Source: Burkholderiaceae bacterium
Lineage (GTDB): Bacteria > Pseudomonadota > Gammaproteobacteria > Burkholderiales > Burkholderiaceae_C
Assembly (NCBI GenBank): GCA_031253795.1
Contig: JAIRVR010000010.1
Span: 1-55,784 of the forward strand
Length of the DNA: 55,784 nt
Direction: 5' to 3'
Part shown: piece after piece, positions 34,461-43,691 of the stretch
Layout of the letters: each line of letters begins with the position of its first letter
Numbering within the stretch: the stretch's first letter is position 1
Notes under the pieces: model-generated
What the model saw: only the letters and a program-made list of their open reading frames with translations
Database searches by the model: none
Told to the model about the DNA's origin: nothing
Program-made: the position numbers and the translations under genes

Positions 34461-35546
34461 ATGAGCACTTTTCCCAAAAACACCTGGTATGTGGCCGCCA
34501 CCTCCGACGAGGTCGGCGACCAGCCGCTGGGGCGGCGCATCTGTGGCGAACCCGTGGTCCTGTACCGCGCGGGCCAGGGTGCGGAGCGCCATATCGCTGC
34601 GGTCGAGGATTTCTGTCCCCATCGCGGCGCGCCGCTGTCGCTGGGCAGGGTCTGCGAGGGGCGGCTGGTCTGCGGTTACCACGGCCTGGAAATGGGCTGC
34701 GATGGCAGGACCGTGGCCATGCCGGGTCAGCGTGTGCGCGGCTTTCCGGCCATACGCAGCTATCCCGTGCAGGAGCGCCATGGCTTCATCTGGATCTGGC
34801 CCGGCGACCCGTCGGCGGCCGATGCCACGCGGATCCCCGAATTGCCCTGGCATGGCCACCCCGATTGGGCCTATGGCGGAGGCATGTTCCACATCCAGGC
34901 CGACTACCGGCTGATGGTGGACAACCTCATGGACCTGACCCATGAGACCTATGTGCATGCCAGCTCCATCGGACAGGCCGAGATCGATGAAACCCCGTGC
35001 AAGACCGAGACCCGTGGCGAGGGCGGCGCGGCCGAGGTGGTCACCAGCCGCTTCATGCACGACATTCCCGCGCCGCCGTTCTGGAAGATGGCGCTGCGCA
35101 GCAATGGCCTGGCCGATGACCTGCCGGTGGACCGCTGGCAGATCTGCCGCTTCACACCGCCCAGCCATGTGCTGATCGAGGTCGGCGTCGCCCATGCCGG
35201 CCATGGGGGCTACGAGGCACCCGACGCGCACAAGGTCTACAGCATGGTCGTGGACTTCATCACGCCCGAGACCGAGGATTCCATGTGGTACTTCTGGGGC
35301 ATGGCACGCCGCTTCAACCCCGGCGATGCCGAGGTCACCGAGCGTATACGCCAGGGCCAGCACCGGATTTTCAGCGAGGACCTGCAGATGCTGGAGCTGC
35401 AGCAGCGCAATCTGGCGGCCCATCCCCGGCGCCCGCTGCTCAAGCTCAACATCGATGCGGGCGGCGTGCAGGCGCGGCGCGTCATCGACGCCCTGATTGC
35501 CGCGGAGCAGCAGGCCGGCATTTCCGCCGAGGCCGTCGCCGCATAG
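34461..35546 (+). CDS. VanA-type Rieske oxygenase, first copy
   Basis: A 361-residue oxygenase component of the vanillate O-demethylase type (aromatic ether demethylation or ring-substituent oxidation). The Rieske centre is C52-x-H54 and C71-x2-H74 (FCPHRGAP ... CGYHG). The mononuclear iron site is D158-x2-H161-x4-H166 (DLTHETYVH). AAGGAGA lies before the ATG. The substrate cannot be read from the sequence; vanillate is a guess from the family. Electrons probably come from the VanB-type reductase encoded at 38282. A hairpin ends this transcription unit. Confidence 0.9.
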   Translation: MSTFPKNTWYVAATSDEVGDQPLGRRICGEPVVLYRAGQGAERHIAAVEDFCPHRGAPLSLGRVCEGRLVCGYHGLEMGCDGRTVAMPGQRVRGFPAIRSYPVQERHGFIWIWPGDPSAADATRIPELPWHGHPDWAYGGGMFHIQADYRLMVDNLMDLTHETYVHASSIGQAEIDETPCKTETRGEGGAAEVVTSRFMHDIPAPPFWKMALRSNGLADDLPVDRWQICRFTPPSHVLIEVGVAHAGHGGYEAPDAHKVYSMVVDFITPETEDSMWYFWGMARRFNPGDAEVTERIRQGQHRIFSEDLQMLELQQRNLAAHPRRPLLKLNIDAGGVQARRVIDALIAAEQQAGISAEAVAA

Positions 35547-35567
35547 GTCGCGCCCAGGCCGGACTGC

Positions 35568-35594
35568 ACCACCCCTGGGAAATCACGGGGTGGT
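35568..35594 (+). terminator. Hairpin after first oxygenase gene
   Basis: ACCACCCC and GGGGTGGT form an 8-bp stem with an 11-base loop, followed by a TCATATTTATTC AT-rich tail. It suggests that the next genes have their own promoter. Confidence 0.6.
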
Positions 35595-35606
35595 TCATAT
35601 TTATTC

Positions 35607-35641
35607 ATTCAGTAAACTGAATCATATTCAGTGTGCTGAAT
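35607..35641. promoter_or_regulatory. Two tandem ATTCAGT dyads before the permease operon
   Basis: ATTCAGT-AA-ACTGAAT (35607-35622, perfect) and ATTCAGT-GT-GCTGAAT (35626-35641, one mismatch) start 19 bp apart in an AT-rich promoter-like stretch 48 bp before the MFS start. They differ from the GTATAC sites, so another regulator probably acts here. Confidence 0.7.
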
Positions 35642-35688
35642 TTGAATCGAGAAAGCTGGCAAAAAGCTTCGTTCACAGGAGACCCCCG

Positions 35689-37137
35689 ATGACCCGTACA
35701 GCGATCCCCGCGCCGCCGCCGGCAAGCCAAGCCGGCCAGGGGCCCGGCTCCCCGCACGCCGATCTGCGCGCCAGCGTGGACCAGCGGCCCATGACCCGTT
35801 TCCAGTGGTCGGTCATAGGCCTTTGCATGGTGCTCAACATGATCGACGGCTTCGACGTGCTGGTCATGGCCTTCACGGCTTCGGCCGTGTCCGCGCACTG
35901 GGGCCTGGGTGGGGCGCAACTGGGCTTTTTGCTGAGTGCCGGCCTGTTCGGCATGGCTGCGGGATCGTTGCTCATCGCGCCTTGGGCGGACCGCTTCGGC
36001 CGCCGGCCGCTGATCCTGGCCTGCCTGGCCGTTTCGGGCCTGGGCATGCTGGGGTCGGCCTGGAGTCAGAGCGCCATGCAGTTGGCAGCGCTGCGCGTGG
36101 TGACGGGCCTGGGCGTGGGAGGAATCCTGGCCTGCAGCAATGTCATCGCCAGCGAATACGCATCGCAGCGCTGGCGCAGCCTGGCCGTGACCTTGCAGTC
36201 CACCGGCTATGCGCTGGGCGCCAGCATCGGCGGCAGCATCGCGGTCTGGCTGCTGGGCCGTTACGACTGGCGCGCCGTGTTCCTGTTCGGCGGTGCGGTC
36301 ACCCTGGGCGTTCTGCTGCTGGCCTGCTGGCGTCTGCCCGAATCCATGGACTTTCTCCTGGCCCGCCGGCCCGCTGGGGCCTTGCCCAGGCTGCAGGCCC
36401 TGGCGCGCCGCCTGGGCCTTGCTGTGCCGCAGGCGCTGGAACCGCAGCCCGTGGTGGCGGCCGGTGGCGCGCGCGGCCCCTTGCCGCTGTTCGCGCCGGG
36501 CCTGCGGCGTGCCACGGTCCTGGTCTGGCTGTCCTTCTTCGCGGTGATGTTCGGCTTTTACTTCGTCATGAGCTGGACACCCAGGCTGCTGGCGGCTGCA
36601 GGCCTGACGCCCGAGCAGGGCGTGACCGGCGGCGTGCTGCTCAGTCTGGGCGGCATCCTGGGCGCCACCTTGCTGGGCCTGCTGGCCGCGCGCTACCCCG
36701 TGCACCGGGCCCTGGCCGGCTTCATGCTGGCCACGGCCGTGCTGCTGTGCTTTCTCGTCAGCAACCCGGGGTCGCTGCTGCTGTCCTATGCGCTGGCCTT
36801 TCTCATCGGGGTCTTCGTCAACGGCTGCGTGGCCGGCCTGTATGCCATCGCTCCCATGGTCTATGGCGGCGAGGTGCGCGTGACGGGGGTGGGCTGGGGC
36901 ATCGGCGTGGGCCGCATCGGCGCCATCGTCTCGCCCATGGTCGCGGGCACGTTGCTCGATGCCTCGTGGTCGGCCAGCCAGCTGTATGTGGGCTATGGAG
37001 CGGCCTTCGTTTTCGCGGCCTGCATCGTGTCCCTGCACCGCCTGCCCGCTCCCCTGGCCCGGTCGGCTGCGCCGGACCGCCCGCTGCCGGCCGTGGCCCG
37101 CCATGCATCCATAGCCCATTCCAAGGAGACTCCATGA
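35689..37137 (+). CDS. MFS aromatic acid transporter (AAHS type)
   Basis: A 482-residue, 12-helix symporter of the aromatic acid:H+ family (PcaK-like). The DGFDVLVMAFTASAVSAHW segment in helix 1 with its acidic pair and APWADRFGRRPL loop after helix 2 are diagnostic, as is YDWRAVFLFGG near helix 6. CAGGAGA precedes ATG 35689. It likely imports the aromatic acid used by the flanking oxygenases. Its stop overlaps the next start by ATGA. Confidence 0.9.
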   Translation: MTRTAIPAPPPASQAGQGPGSPHADLRASVDQRPMTRFQWSVIGLCMVLNMIDGFDVLVMAFTASAVSAHWGLGGAQLGFLLSAGLFGMAAGSLLIAPWADRFGRRPLILACLAVSGLGMLGSAWSQSAMQLAALRVVTGLGVGGILACSNVIASEYASQRWRSLAVTLQSTGYALGASIGGSIAVWLLGRYDWRAVFLFGGAVTLGVLLLACWRLPESMDFLLARRPAGALPRLQALARRLGLAVPQALEPQPVVAAGGARGPLPLFAPGLRRATVLVWLSFFAVMFGFYFVMSWTPRLLAAAGLTPEQGVTGGVLLSLGGILGATLLGLLAARYPVHRALAGFMLATAVLLCFLVSNPGSLLLSYALAFLIGVFVNGCVAGLYAIAPMVYGGEVRVTGVGWGIGVGRIGAIVSPMVAGTLLDASWSASQLYVGYGAAFVFAACIVSLHRLPAPLARSAAPDRPLPAVARHASIAHSKETP

Positions 37138-38252
37138 CCGAATGCACTTCTTCGCCGCGCGCAAGCGCCCAGGTCCAGGCCCAGGCCCAGGCCTTTCCCC
37201 TGGACCGGTGGTATGTGGCGGGCCTGGCCTGGGAGCTCGAGGACAGGCCGCTGGCCCGCACCCTGCTGGACCGGCCCGTGGTGATGTTCCGCCTGCCCGA
37301 TGGCAGCGTGGCCGCGCTGGAGGACCGCTGCTGCCACCGCGAACTGCCCCTGTCCTGCGGAACCATCGAGCCGCGCGGCCTGCGCTGCGGCTACCATGGC
37401 CTGCTTTTCGACTCCGGCGGCCAGTGCCTGGAAATCCCGGGCCAGCAGCGCATACCGGCCAAGGCATGCGTGTCGTCCTTCGAGCTGCGCGAAAGCGACC
37501 AGATCCTCTGGATCTGGATGGGTGCCCATCCCGACTCCCGGCCCACCGAGCCGCCGCCGGCCTACCCGGTGCACGGCGATCCGCGCTACCGCTTCGGCGG
37601 CGATGTGGTCCACTACGACGCGCCTTACCAGCTCATCCACGACAACCTGCTGGACCTCAGCCACCTGGGCTATGTGCACCTCAAGACCATTGGCGGCAAT
37701 GCAGGCATCCACATGAATGCCGAGCTGCAGGTCACTCAGGAGGGCGATACGGTCAAGGTCGTGCGCTGGATGCCCGACTCCGAGCCACCGCCCACCTACG
37801 CCGCGGCCTGGCCGTTCGCGGGCCGCATCGACCGCTGGCAGGAGGTGGAGTTCCATCCCTCGCATGTGTGCATCTGGACCGGCGCCATGGACGCGGGCAG
37901 CGGCCGTCTCGACGATGCGCAGCGCCACGGCTTTCACATGCGGGGCTTTCACGGTGTGACGCCCGAGACCGCGGACTCGGCCCATTACTTCTGGACCATC
38001 GCCACCAACCCCCACCCGCAGCGCCCGGATCCCACCCAGCTGGTGATCGAGCAGACAGCCGCGACCTTCGAGGAGGACAGGCTGGTCATCGAAGCCCAGT
38101 ACCGCAACCAGCAGCGATTTGGCGCGCGCCCCGTCATCGACATCCACGTGGACGTCGGCCCCAACCGAGCGCGCCGCGTCATCCGCAGGCTGTGCGAGGC
38201 CGGTATTCAGGCGGGCGCGCAAGCAGGTACCCCCTCGATGGCCCGCGCCTGA
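37134..38252 (+). CDS. VanA-type Rieske oxygenase, second copy
   Basis: A 372-residue oxygenase component, clearly different in sequence from the one at 34461. The Rieske centre reads C66-C67-H68 ... C85-x2-H88 (RCCHRELP, CGYHG), where the usual Pro of C-P-H is a second Cys. The iron site is D174-x2-H177-x4-H182 (DLSHLGYVH). A Gln/Ala run (QVQAQAQAF) opens the protein. Its start overlaps the permease stop (ATGA) and the reductase gene follows 29 bp later, so it belongs to the permease operon. Substrate is unknown. Confidence 0.9.
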   Translation: MTECTSSPRASAQVQAQAQAFPLDRWYVAGLAWELEDRPLARTLLDRPVVMFRLPDGSVAALEDRCCHRELPLSCGTIEPRGLRCGYHGLLFDSGGQCLEIPGQQRIPAKACVSSFELRESDQILWIWMGAHPDSRPTEPPPAYPVHGDPRYRFGGDVVHYDAPYQLIHDNLLDLSHLGYVHLKTIGGNAGIHMNAELQVTQEGDTVKVVRWMPDSEPPPTYAAAWPFAGRIDRWQEVEFHPSHVCIWTGAMDAGSGRLDDAQRHGFHMRGFHGVTPETADSAHYFWTIATNPHPQRPDPTQLVIEQTAATFEEDRLVIEAQYRNQQRFGARPVIDIHVDVGPNRARRVIRRLCEAGIQAGAQAGTPSMARA

Positions 38253-38281
38253 TTTTCCCGTTTCCCTTCCCACGATCCGCC

Positions 38282-39244
38282 ATGCCATCGAACCCCGTAT
38301 TCCAGGTGCGACTCGCACGCAAGCGCGCCGAAGCGCAGGACATCTGCAGCCTGGAGCTGCAAGCCTTGCCAGGCCAGAGCCTGCCCGCCTTCACGGCGGG
38401 CTCCCACATCGACCTGCATCTGCCCGGCGGCCTGGTGCGTCAGTACTCGCTGTGCAGCGATCCCGGGGACACGGGCCGCTACGTGGTCGCCGTGCTGCGC
38501 GAGAGCGCGTCGCGCGGTGGCTCGGCGGCCGTGCACGAACACCTGGAAGAAGGTCAGGAGATCTCCATCGGTGCGCCGCGCAACCAGTTCGTACTGCATG
38601 CGGGCCGGCCTGCCAGGCATGTGCTGCTGGCCGGGGGCATAGGCATCACGCCCCTGCTGGCCATGGCGCGCCAGCTGGCTCATGAGGGTGCTGATTTCGC
38701 ACTGCACTATTGCGCGCGCTCGCGGGAACGCATGGCCTTTGCCGACCAGCTGCTGGCCATGCCCTGGTCCGGCAGGGTGCGCCTGCATCTGGATGGCGAC
38801 AGCGGATGGCGCATGGCCGAACTTCTGTCGGAGCCGAAGTCCGATCTGCACTTGTACGTGTGCGGGCCGCGCGGCTTCATGGAGGCAGCGCTGGAAGGCG
38901 CACGCGCCGCCGGCTGGAGCGAGGACTGCCTGCACAGCGAGTTCTTCGCGGGCGACGTGGTACGGCGCGAAGGCGATGCGGACTTCGAGGTCGAAATCGC
39001 CAGCACGGGCCAGGTGGTGGGCGTGGCGCCGGGACAGACCGTGGTCCAGGCCCTGGCCGGCATCGGCGTGCAGATCGCCACATCGTGCGAGCAGGGCGTG
39101 TGCGGCACCTGCCTGACGCGCGTGCTCTCGGGCCGGCCCGAGCACCGCGACATGTACCTGACCGAGGATGAGCAGACCGCCTGCGACCAGTTCCTGCCGT
39201 GCTGCTCGCGCGCGAAATCGCCCAGGTTGGTGCTGGACCTGTAG
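38282..39244 (+). CDS. VanB-type FMN/2Fe-2S reductase
   Basis: A 320-residue electron-transfer partner of Rieske oxygenases. FMN-binding RQYSLCSDP, NAD-binding GGIGITPLLAMA and a C-terminal plant-type ferredoxin with CEQGVCGTC plus the late Cys in CCSRAK are all present in the VanB order. It passes electrons from NADH to VanA-type oxygenases. As the only reductase in the window it probably serves both oxygenases. The long frame upstream in the same reading frame is a shadow inside the preceding oxygenase gene. Confidence 0.93.
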   Translation: MPSNPVFQVRLARKRAEAQDICSLELQALPGQSLPAFTAGSHIDLHLPGGLVRQYSLCSDPGDTGRYVVAVLRESASRGGSAAVHEHLEEGQEISIGAPRNQFVLHAGRPARHVLLAGGIGITPLLAMARQLAHEGADFALHYCARSRERMAFADQLLAMPWSGRVRLHLDGDSGWRMAELLSEPKSDLHLYVCGPRGFMEAALEGARAAGWSEDCLHSEFFAGDVVRREGDADFEVEIASTGQVVGVAPGQTVVQALAGIGVQIATSCEQGVCGTCLTRVLSGRPEHRDMYLTEDEQTACDQFLPCCSRAKSPRLVLDL

Positions 39245-39324
39245 CGCAGGATGCAGGCAGACGGCGCACAATGGGGTTTTCCCCCCGACGCCCGCCGACC
39301 GGCGGCGGGCACTGCCTTCCTGCC

Positions 39325-40272
39325 ATGCAACCTGCCCTGCTCGTCCTCAACTTCAACACCGAGGCCCATCTGCACCAGATGGCCCAGGCCTTTCCCTCCT
39401 TCGATCTGCTCTATGCGCCCGATGCCCGCCTGTGCGAGGCCGCCATCGCCGAGCATGGCGAGCGCATCCAGTCCGTGCTGACCATTGGCTCGACCGGACT
39501 GTCGGCCGCACAGATGCGCAGCATGCCCGCCCTGCGCCTGGTCTGCGCCCTGGGAGCGGGCTACGAGAACATCGACATTGCCCATGCCCAGGCCCATGGC
39601 ATCGCCGTGGGCAATGGCGCGGGCACCAATGACGAATGCGTGGCCGACCATGCCATGGGCCTGCTGATCGCCTCGGTGCGCGGCATCGTGCGCCTGGACC
39701 GTTTCACGCGCGAAGGGGTGTGGCGCACGGCCCTGCCGCTGCCGCCCCATGTCTCGCACAAGCGCCTGGGCATCCTGGGCCTGGGCACCATCGGCGCCAA
39801 GATCGCCCAGCGTGCGCTGGGCTTCGACATGGAGGTGGGCTACCACAATCGCCGCCAGCGCGAGGAGCTGCCCTACCGCTACTTCGACGACCTGCTGTCC
39901 ATGGCCCGCTGGGCCGACGTGCTGCTGGTGGCAACGCCCGGTGGCCCGGCCACGCGCCACCTCATCGACGCGCAGGTGATCGATGCCCTGGGCCCGCAGG
40001 GCCATCTGGTCAATATCGCGCGTGGCAGCGTGGTCGATACCGCCGCACTGGCCGCCGCCGTGCGCGAGGGGCGGCTGGCTGGCGCGGGCCTGGACGTCTA
40101 TGAAAGCGAACCCGCGCCGCCCGTCGAACTGCTGGACCTCGATGCCGTGGTGCTCACCCCCCATGTGGGTGGCTGGTCGCCCGAGGCCGTGCAGGCCTCG
40201 GTGGACCGTTTCATCGCCAACATGCGCAACCACCTCGACGGCCGGCCGCTGGTGTCGCCGGTGCTGGCCTGA
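39325..40272 (+). CDS. D-2-hydroxyacid dehydrogenase
   Basis: A 315-residue NAD(P)-dependent dehydrogenase. The nucleotide-binding loop is LGLGTIG with a KRLGILGLGTIGAKIAQ helix; catalytic Arg lies in NIARGS, Glu in YESEP and His in LTPHVGG. It reduces or oxidises a 2-keto acid such as glyoxylate, hydroxypyruvate or a phenylpyruvate. It follows the reductase with an 80-bp gap in the same direction and may process a side product of aromatic degradation; this link is inferred from position only. Confidence 0.9.
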   Translation: MQPALLVLNFNTEAHLHQMAQAFPSFDLLYAPDARLCEAAIAEHGERIQSVLTIGSTGLSAAQMRSMPALRLVCALGAGYENIDIAHAQAHGIAVGNGAGTNDECVADHAMGLLIASVRGIVRLDRFTREGVWRTALPLPPHVSHKRLGILGLGTIGAKIAQRALGFDMEVGYHNRRQREELPYRYFDDLLSMARWADVLLVATPGGPATRHLIDAQVIDALGPQGHLVNIARGSVVDTAALAAAVREGRLAGAGLDVYESEPAPPVELLDLDAVVLTPHVGGWSPEAVQASVDRFIANMRNHLDGRPLVSPVLA

Positions 40273-40341
40273 GGCCGGTGCAGACGGGCTGAGCGGGGTG
40301 CCGCCGGAGAGCGCTGTGCCCCGCTCGCCAGGCCCGGGATG

Positions 40342-40366
40342 AAAAAAGGCCCCGCATAGCGGGGCC
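40342..40366 (-). terminator. Terminator for the TRAP transporter operon
   Basis: On the minus strand GGCCCCGC and GCGGGGCC pair around a three-base loop and run into a T tract (A tract at 40342-40347 on the plus strand). Confidence 0.85.
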
Positions 40367-40403
40367 AAATACTGGAGTTCGGTTACAGCCCGATCTTAAC
40401 CTC

Positions 40404-41447
40404 TCAGGGCTTGCGTGCGGCAATGGCCTTTTCTGCGACATCGACCAGGTCGGTGCCGACCTGCTGCTTCCACTTGTCGTAGACGGGGCGTGTGGCCTTG
40501 ACGAAGGCTTCGCGCTCGGCGGGCGACAGCTGGGTCACGGTCACGCCGTTGGCGGCCAGTTCCTTGAGCAGGGGCTTGTCGGCCTCGATCATGCCCTTGC
40601 GTGCAATCGTCACCTGCTCCTTGGCGGCGTCGATCGCGGCCTGGCGCACGATGTCCTGGTCTTCCTTGGTCCAGCTGGCCCAGATGTCGCGGTTGACCAC
40701 GAAGATCAGCGGATCATTGATATAGCCCCAAAGGGTCAGGTGCTTCTGGCCCACGGACTGCAGCTTGGCGGCCATGTAGACCGACACGGGGTTTTCCTGG
40801 CCGTCCACGGCGCCGCTGGCCATGGCTGGCTGGGCGTCGGCCCAGCTCATCTGCGTGGGGTTGGCGCCCAGGGCGGTGAAAGTGTCCAGGAACAGGGGCG
40901 AGCCCACGACGCGGATCTTCAGGCCCTTGAGGTCGGCCGGGCTCTTGATGGCGTGCTTGGAGTTGCTGATCTCGCGGTAGCCGTTCTCGCCCCAGGCCAG
41001 CGGGACCACGCCGGCCTTTTCCAGACGCTGGAACAGGCGCTTGCCGGGCTCGCCATGGGTCAGCGCGTCGGCTGCCGCATAGTCGGGCATCAGAAAGGGC
41101 AGGGCGAAGAGATTCAGCTCCTTGATCTGGGGCGACCAGTTGAGCGTCGAGCCCACGGCCATGTCGATCACGCCCTGGCGCAACGCGCTGAATTCGCGCG
41201 TCTGATCGCCCTGGATCAGGGACACACCGGGATAGAGCTTGATATTGATGCGGCCGTTGGTGCGCTCGCGCACCTTGTTGGCCCAGATTTCGCCGCCCTT
41301 GCCCCAGGGGAAGGCCGTGCCCAGCACCAGGGACATGCGGTATTCGCTTTTGTACTTGGCCGGTGCCTGCGCCATCGCAGGCGCGCTGGAAAGGGCCAGC
41401 GCGGCGGCCGCAGCCAGGCCGCTGGCGAGGAAGGTGCGAAATTTCAT
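40404..41447 (-). CDS. dctP: TRAP transporter substrate-binding protein (DctP)
   Basis: A 347-residue periplasmic receptor. The signal peptide is MKFRTFLASGLAAAAALALS with cleavage after AMAQ. ETREF-like SDQTREFSALRQGVIDMAVG and LKIRVVGSPLFLDTFTALGANPTQMSWAD, followed by the conserved Arg in LKGLKIRVVGSP, match the DctP family; that Arg binds the substrate carboxylate. The ligand may be an organic or aromatic acid, given the neighbouring catabolic genes. It is the last gene of the Q-M-P operon. Confidence 0.92.
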   Translation of the reverse strand: MKFRTFLASGLAAAAALALSSAPAMAQAPAKYKSEYRMSLVLGTAFPWGKGGEIWANKVRERTNGRINIKLYPGVSLIQGDQTREFSALRQGVIDMAVGSTLNWSPQIKELNLFALPFLMPDYAAADALTHGEPGKRLFQRLEKAGVVPLAWGENGYREISNSKHAIKSPADLKGLKIRVVGSPLFLDTFTALGANPTQMSWADAQPAMASGAVDGQENPVSVYMAAKLQSVGQKHLTLWGYINDPLIFVVNRDIWASWTKEDQDIVRQAAIDAAKEQVTIARKGMIEADKPLLKELAANGVTVTQLSPAEREAFVKATRPVYDKWKQQVGTDLVDVAEKAIAARKP

Positions 41448-41480
41448 TGCAAAGGTCTCCTTGTTGAATTTGTGAGAGGG

Positions 41481-42779
41481 TCAGTAGCCCAGACGCGCGG
41501 GCAGCCACAGTGCGAGCTGCGGGAAGGCAATCACGGCAATCATGACCACGAACATGGCCAGCAGCATGGGGCCGACCCAGCGCACGGTGGACTCCATGCG
41601 CACGCCGGCGATGCGGCACGACACCATGAGGTTGACGGCCAGCGGCGGCGTGAACTGGCCCAATGCCACCTTGAGGGTCAGGATGACGCCGAACCACACG
41701 GGGTCCCAGTTGTAGTGCTGCATGATCGGCAGCAGCAGGGGCACGAAGATCAGGAAGATGGAAATGCCGTCCAGGAACATGCCGACGGTGATCAGCAGCA
41801 GGATGAGCAGGGCCATCACGCCGTACTCGCCCAGGCCCGAACTCACGATGGCCTGTGCCACGGGATCGATCACGCCCAGCGTGGACAGCGAGAAGGCGAA
41901 GATGCCGGCCAGCGAAACCACGAGCAGGATGACCGCCGACAGCTCGCCAGCCTCGCGCAGGATGGGGTACAGGTCCCGCACGGTGATGGTGCGGTGTATG
42001 ACCATGCCCACGAACAGGCCGTAGAACACGGCGACCACGGCGGCCTCGGTGGGCGTGAACCAGCCCGCGCGCATGCCACCCAGGATCAGCACGGGTGCGG
42101 CCAGGCCCCAGGAGGCCTCCCGCAGGCTGCGCCAGAAGGGCGGGCGGGGCATGGAGGCCTCGAGCGCGCCCATCTTGTGTTTGCGCGACATCCACACGGC
42201 GGGAACGATCAGAGCCACGCCGGCCAGGATGCCGGGCACCATGCCGGCCGCGAACAGGGCCGGCACCGAGGCACCGGGCACCAGCACCGAATAGATGATG
42301 AAGGCCACCGAGGGCGGTATCAGGATGTCCGTGGCTGCGGCCGCGCCCACCACGCTGGCCGAGAAGCTGCCCGGGTAGCCGGCGCGGCTCATGGCGGCGA
42401 TCATCACGCCGCCCACGGCCGCGGCATTGGCCGGGCCCGAGCCGGAGATGCCGCCCAGGAACATGGCCACGGCGATGGCCACCAGGGGCAGCATGCCGGG
42501 GCCACGGCCCACGATGGCCACGGCGAAGTTCACCAGGCGCAGGGCCACGCCCGATCGGTCGAAGATCGAGCCCACCAGAACGAACATGGGAATGGCCAGC
42601 AGCGGGTACTTGCCCAGGCCTGCGTAGAAGTTCTGGGGCACGGCCAGCAGGCCGAACCACTGGGTGTCGGGGCTGGCCAGGGCGATGGCGGCTGCACCGG
42701 CCAGACCCAGGGCCGCGCCGATGGGCACGCCCAGGAACATCAGGCCCAGAAAAGCCAGGAAGAGGAGGGTGGCGATCAT
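41481..42779 (-). CDS. dctM: TRAP transporter large permease (DctM)
   Basis: A 432-residue membrane protein with about twelve hydrophobic segments, the ion-driven channel of the TRAP system. The GGISGSGPANAAAVGGVMIAAM and DILIPPSVAFIIYS stretches are the family core, and FTPPLAVNLMVSCRIAG is the second symmetry copy. ATG 42779 overlaps the stop of dctQ by four bases, so the two are translationally coupled. Confidence 0.92.
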   Translation of the reverse strand: MIATLLFLAFLGLMFLGVPIGAALGLAGAAAIALASPDTQWFGLLAVPQNFYAGLGKYPLLAIPMFVLVGSIFDRSGVALRLVNFAVAIVGRGPGMLPLVAIAVAMFLGGISGSGPANAAAVGGVMIAAMSRAGYPGSFSASVVGAAAATDILIPPSVAFIIYSVLVPGASVPALFAAGMVPGILAGVALIVPAVWMSRKHKMGALEASMPRPPFWRSLREASWGLAAPVLILGGMRAGWFTPTEAAVVAVFYGLFVGMVIHRTITVRDLYPILREAGELSAVILLVVSLAGIFAFSLSTLGVIDPVAQAIVSSGLGEYGVMALLILLLITVGMFLDGISIFLIFVPLLLPIMQHYNWDPVWFGVILTLKVALGQFTPPLAVNLMVSCRIAGVRMESTVRWVGPMLLAMFVVMIAVIAFPQLALWLPARLGY

Positions 42780-43330
42780 GGGGCCTTCTCCTCGCTGGTC
42801 ACGGCCGGTGCATCGAAGGCACCGGGGCGGCCCTGGCGCCGGAACAGCTGCAAGGCGCGGGCGGTGATCAGGGCCGAGCAGATCGGCAGCCACATGGAGT
42901 ACCACCACTGCGGCACACCGATGCCGGGCGAGGTTTCCTCGAAGCGGTAGTCGTCCCAGACCACGCGCACGCTCAGGGCGGCGATCACGGCGAAGAGCAG
43001 GGCCACCATCAGCGTGCCGAACCGCGCCAGGCGCCGGCGCCGCAGCGCGCTGCCGCCCTCGGCGAAGTACTCGATGCGGATATGGGCGTTGCGCGCCACG
43101 GCCGCCGAGCCGGCGACCATGGCCAGCAGGATCATCAGAAAGACCGAGATCTCTTCGGTCCAGGCGAAGGAGGAGGACGTGAAGTAGCGCACCAGCACGT
43201 TGGCAAAGGTGATCAGGGCCAGCAAGGCCATGATGATCACGGTGAGCCAGTCTTCCAGGCGCAGCGAGCGCGGCTCGTCCTGCTGCAGGGGCGCCTCAAG
43301 CGCGCCTTTTTCGGGGGGGTGGGATGGCAT
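42776..43330 (-). CDS. dctQ: TRAP transporter small permease (DctQ)
   Basis: A 184-residue membrane protein with four hydrophobic segments; LITFANVLVRYFTSSSFAWTEEIS is the DctQ signature (W-x-E-E pair). It is the first gene of the operon and diverges from the LysR gene at 43692. Its ATG at 43330 follows a weak ribosome site. Confidence 0.9.
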   Translation of the reverse strand: MPSHPPEKGALEAPLQQDEPRSLRLEDWLTVIIMALLALITFANVLVRYFTSSSFAWTEEISVFLMILLAMVAGSAAVARNAHIRIEYFAEGGSALRRRRLARFGTLMVALLFAVIAALSVRVVWDDYRFEETSPGIGVPQWWYSMWLPICSALITARALQLFRRQGRPGAFDAPAVTSEEKAP

Positions 43331-43691
43331 GGACGCGGGGAGTCAGAAAAATACACATGGCAAGGACAGGGCACAAATGCAGTCACTGAGCTTCCTCGGC
43401 GTCGTGTGCCGGGGGCTGTGAGGAAAAAATGTCACATTGGGTAAATGCGGCGCAGCGCCATTATGTGCGCATCCGCGTGGTGCATCGGCTGGCGGTTTCC
43501 TCAGGTTGGCGACCGGCGATGCGTGCGGACGCGGCAGCCTCCCGGCATGGCGGCAACGAGGAAGGGCCGATGCCGGCCGCACCTGCGCCGGCCGCAAGGC
43601 CTGCACCGAGGGTGCCGCCCCTCCGGCCGGAGAGGGGGACGCGGCGCAGCTGCTCGGGGGGTGCCTGCCATCCCAGCGGATAATGGCGGCC
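43331..43691. other. 361-bp gap between divergent dctQ and lysR genes
   Basis: The gap must hold both promoters. The first 110 bp are AT-richer (AAAAATACACATGG, GAGGAAAAAATGTCACATTGGG) and suitable for the dctQ promoter and a LysR site. The rest is GC-rich and I see no convincing gene. The 84-codon frame at 43429-43683 has no recognisable product. Confidence 0.5.

Noticed and set aside
43429..43683. 84-codon frame before lysR
   Set aside because: Arg/Ala/Pro-rich without recognisable features and lying in the dctQ-lysR regulatory gap.
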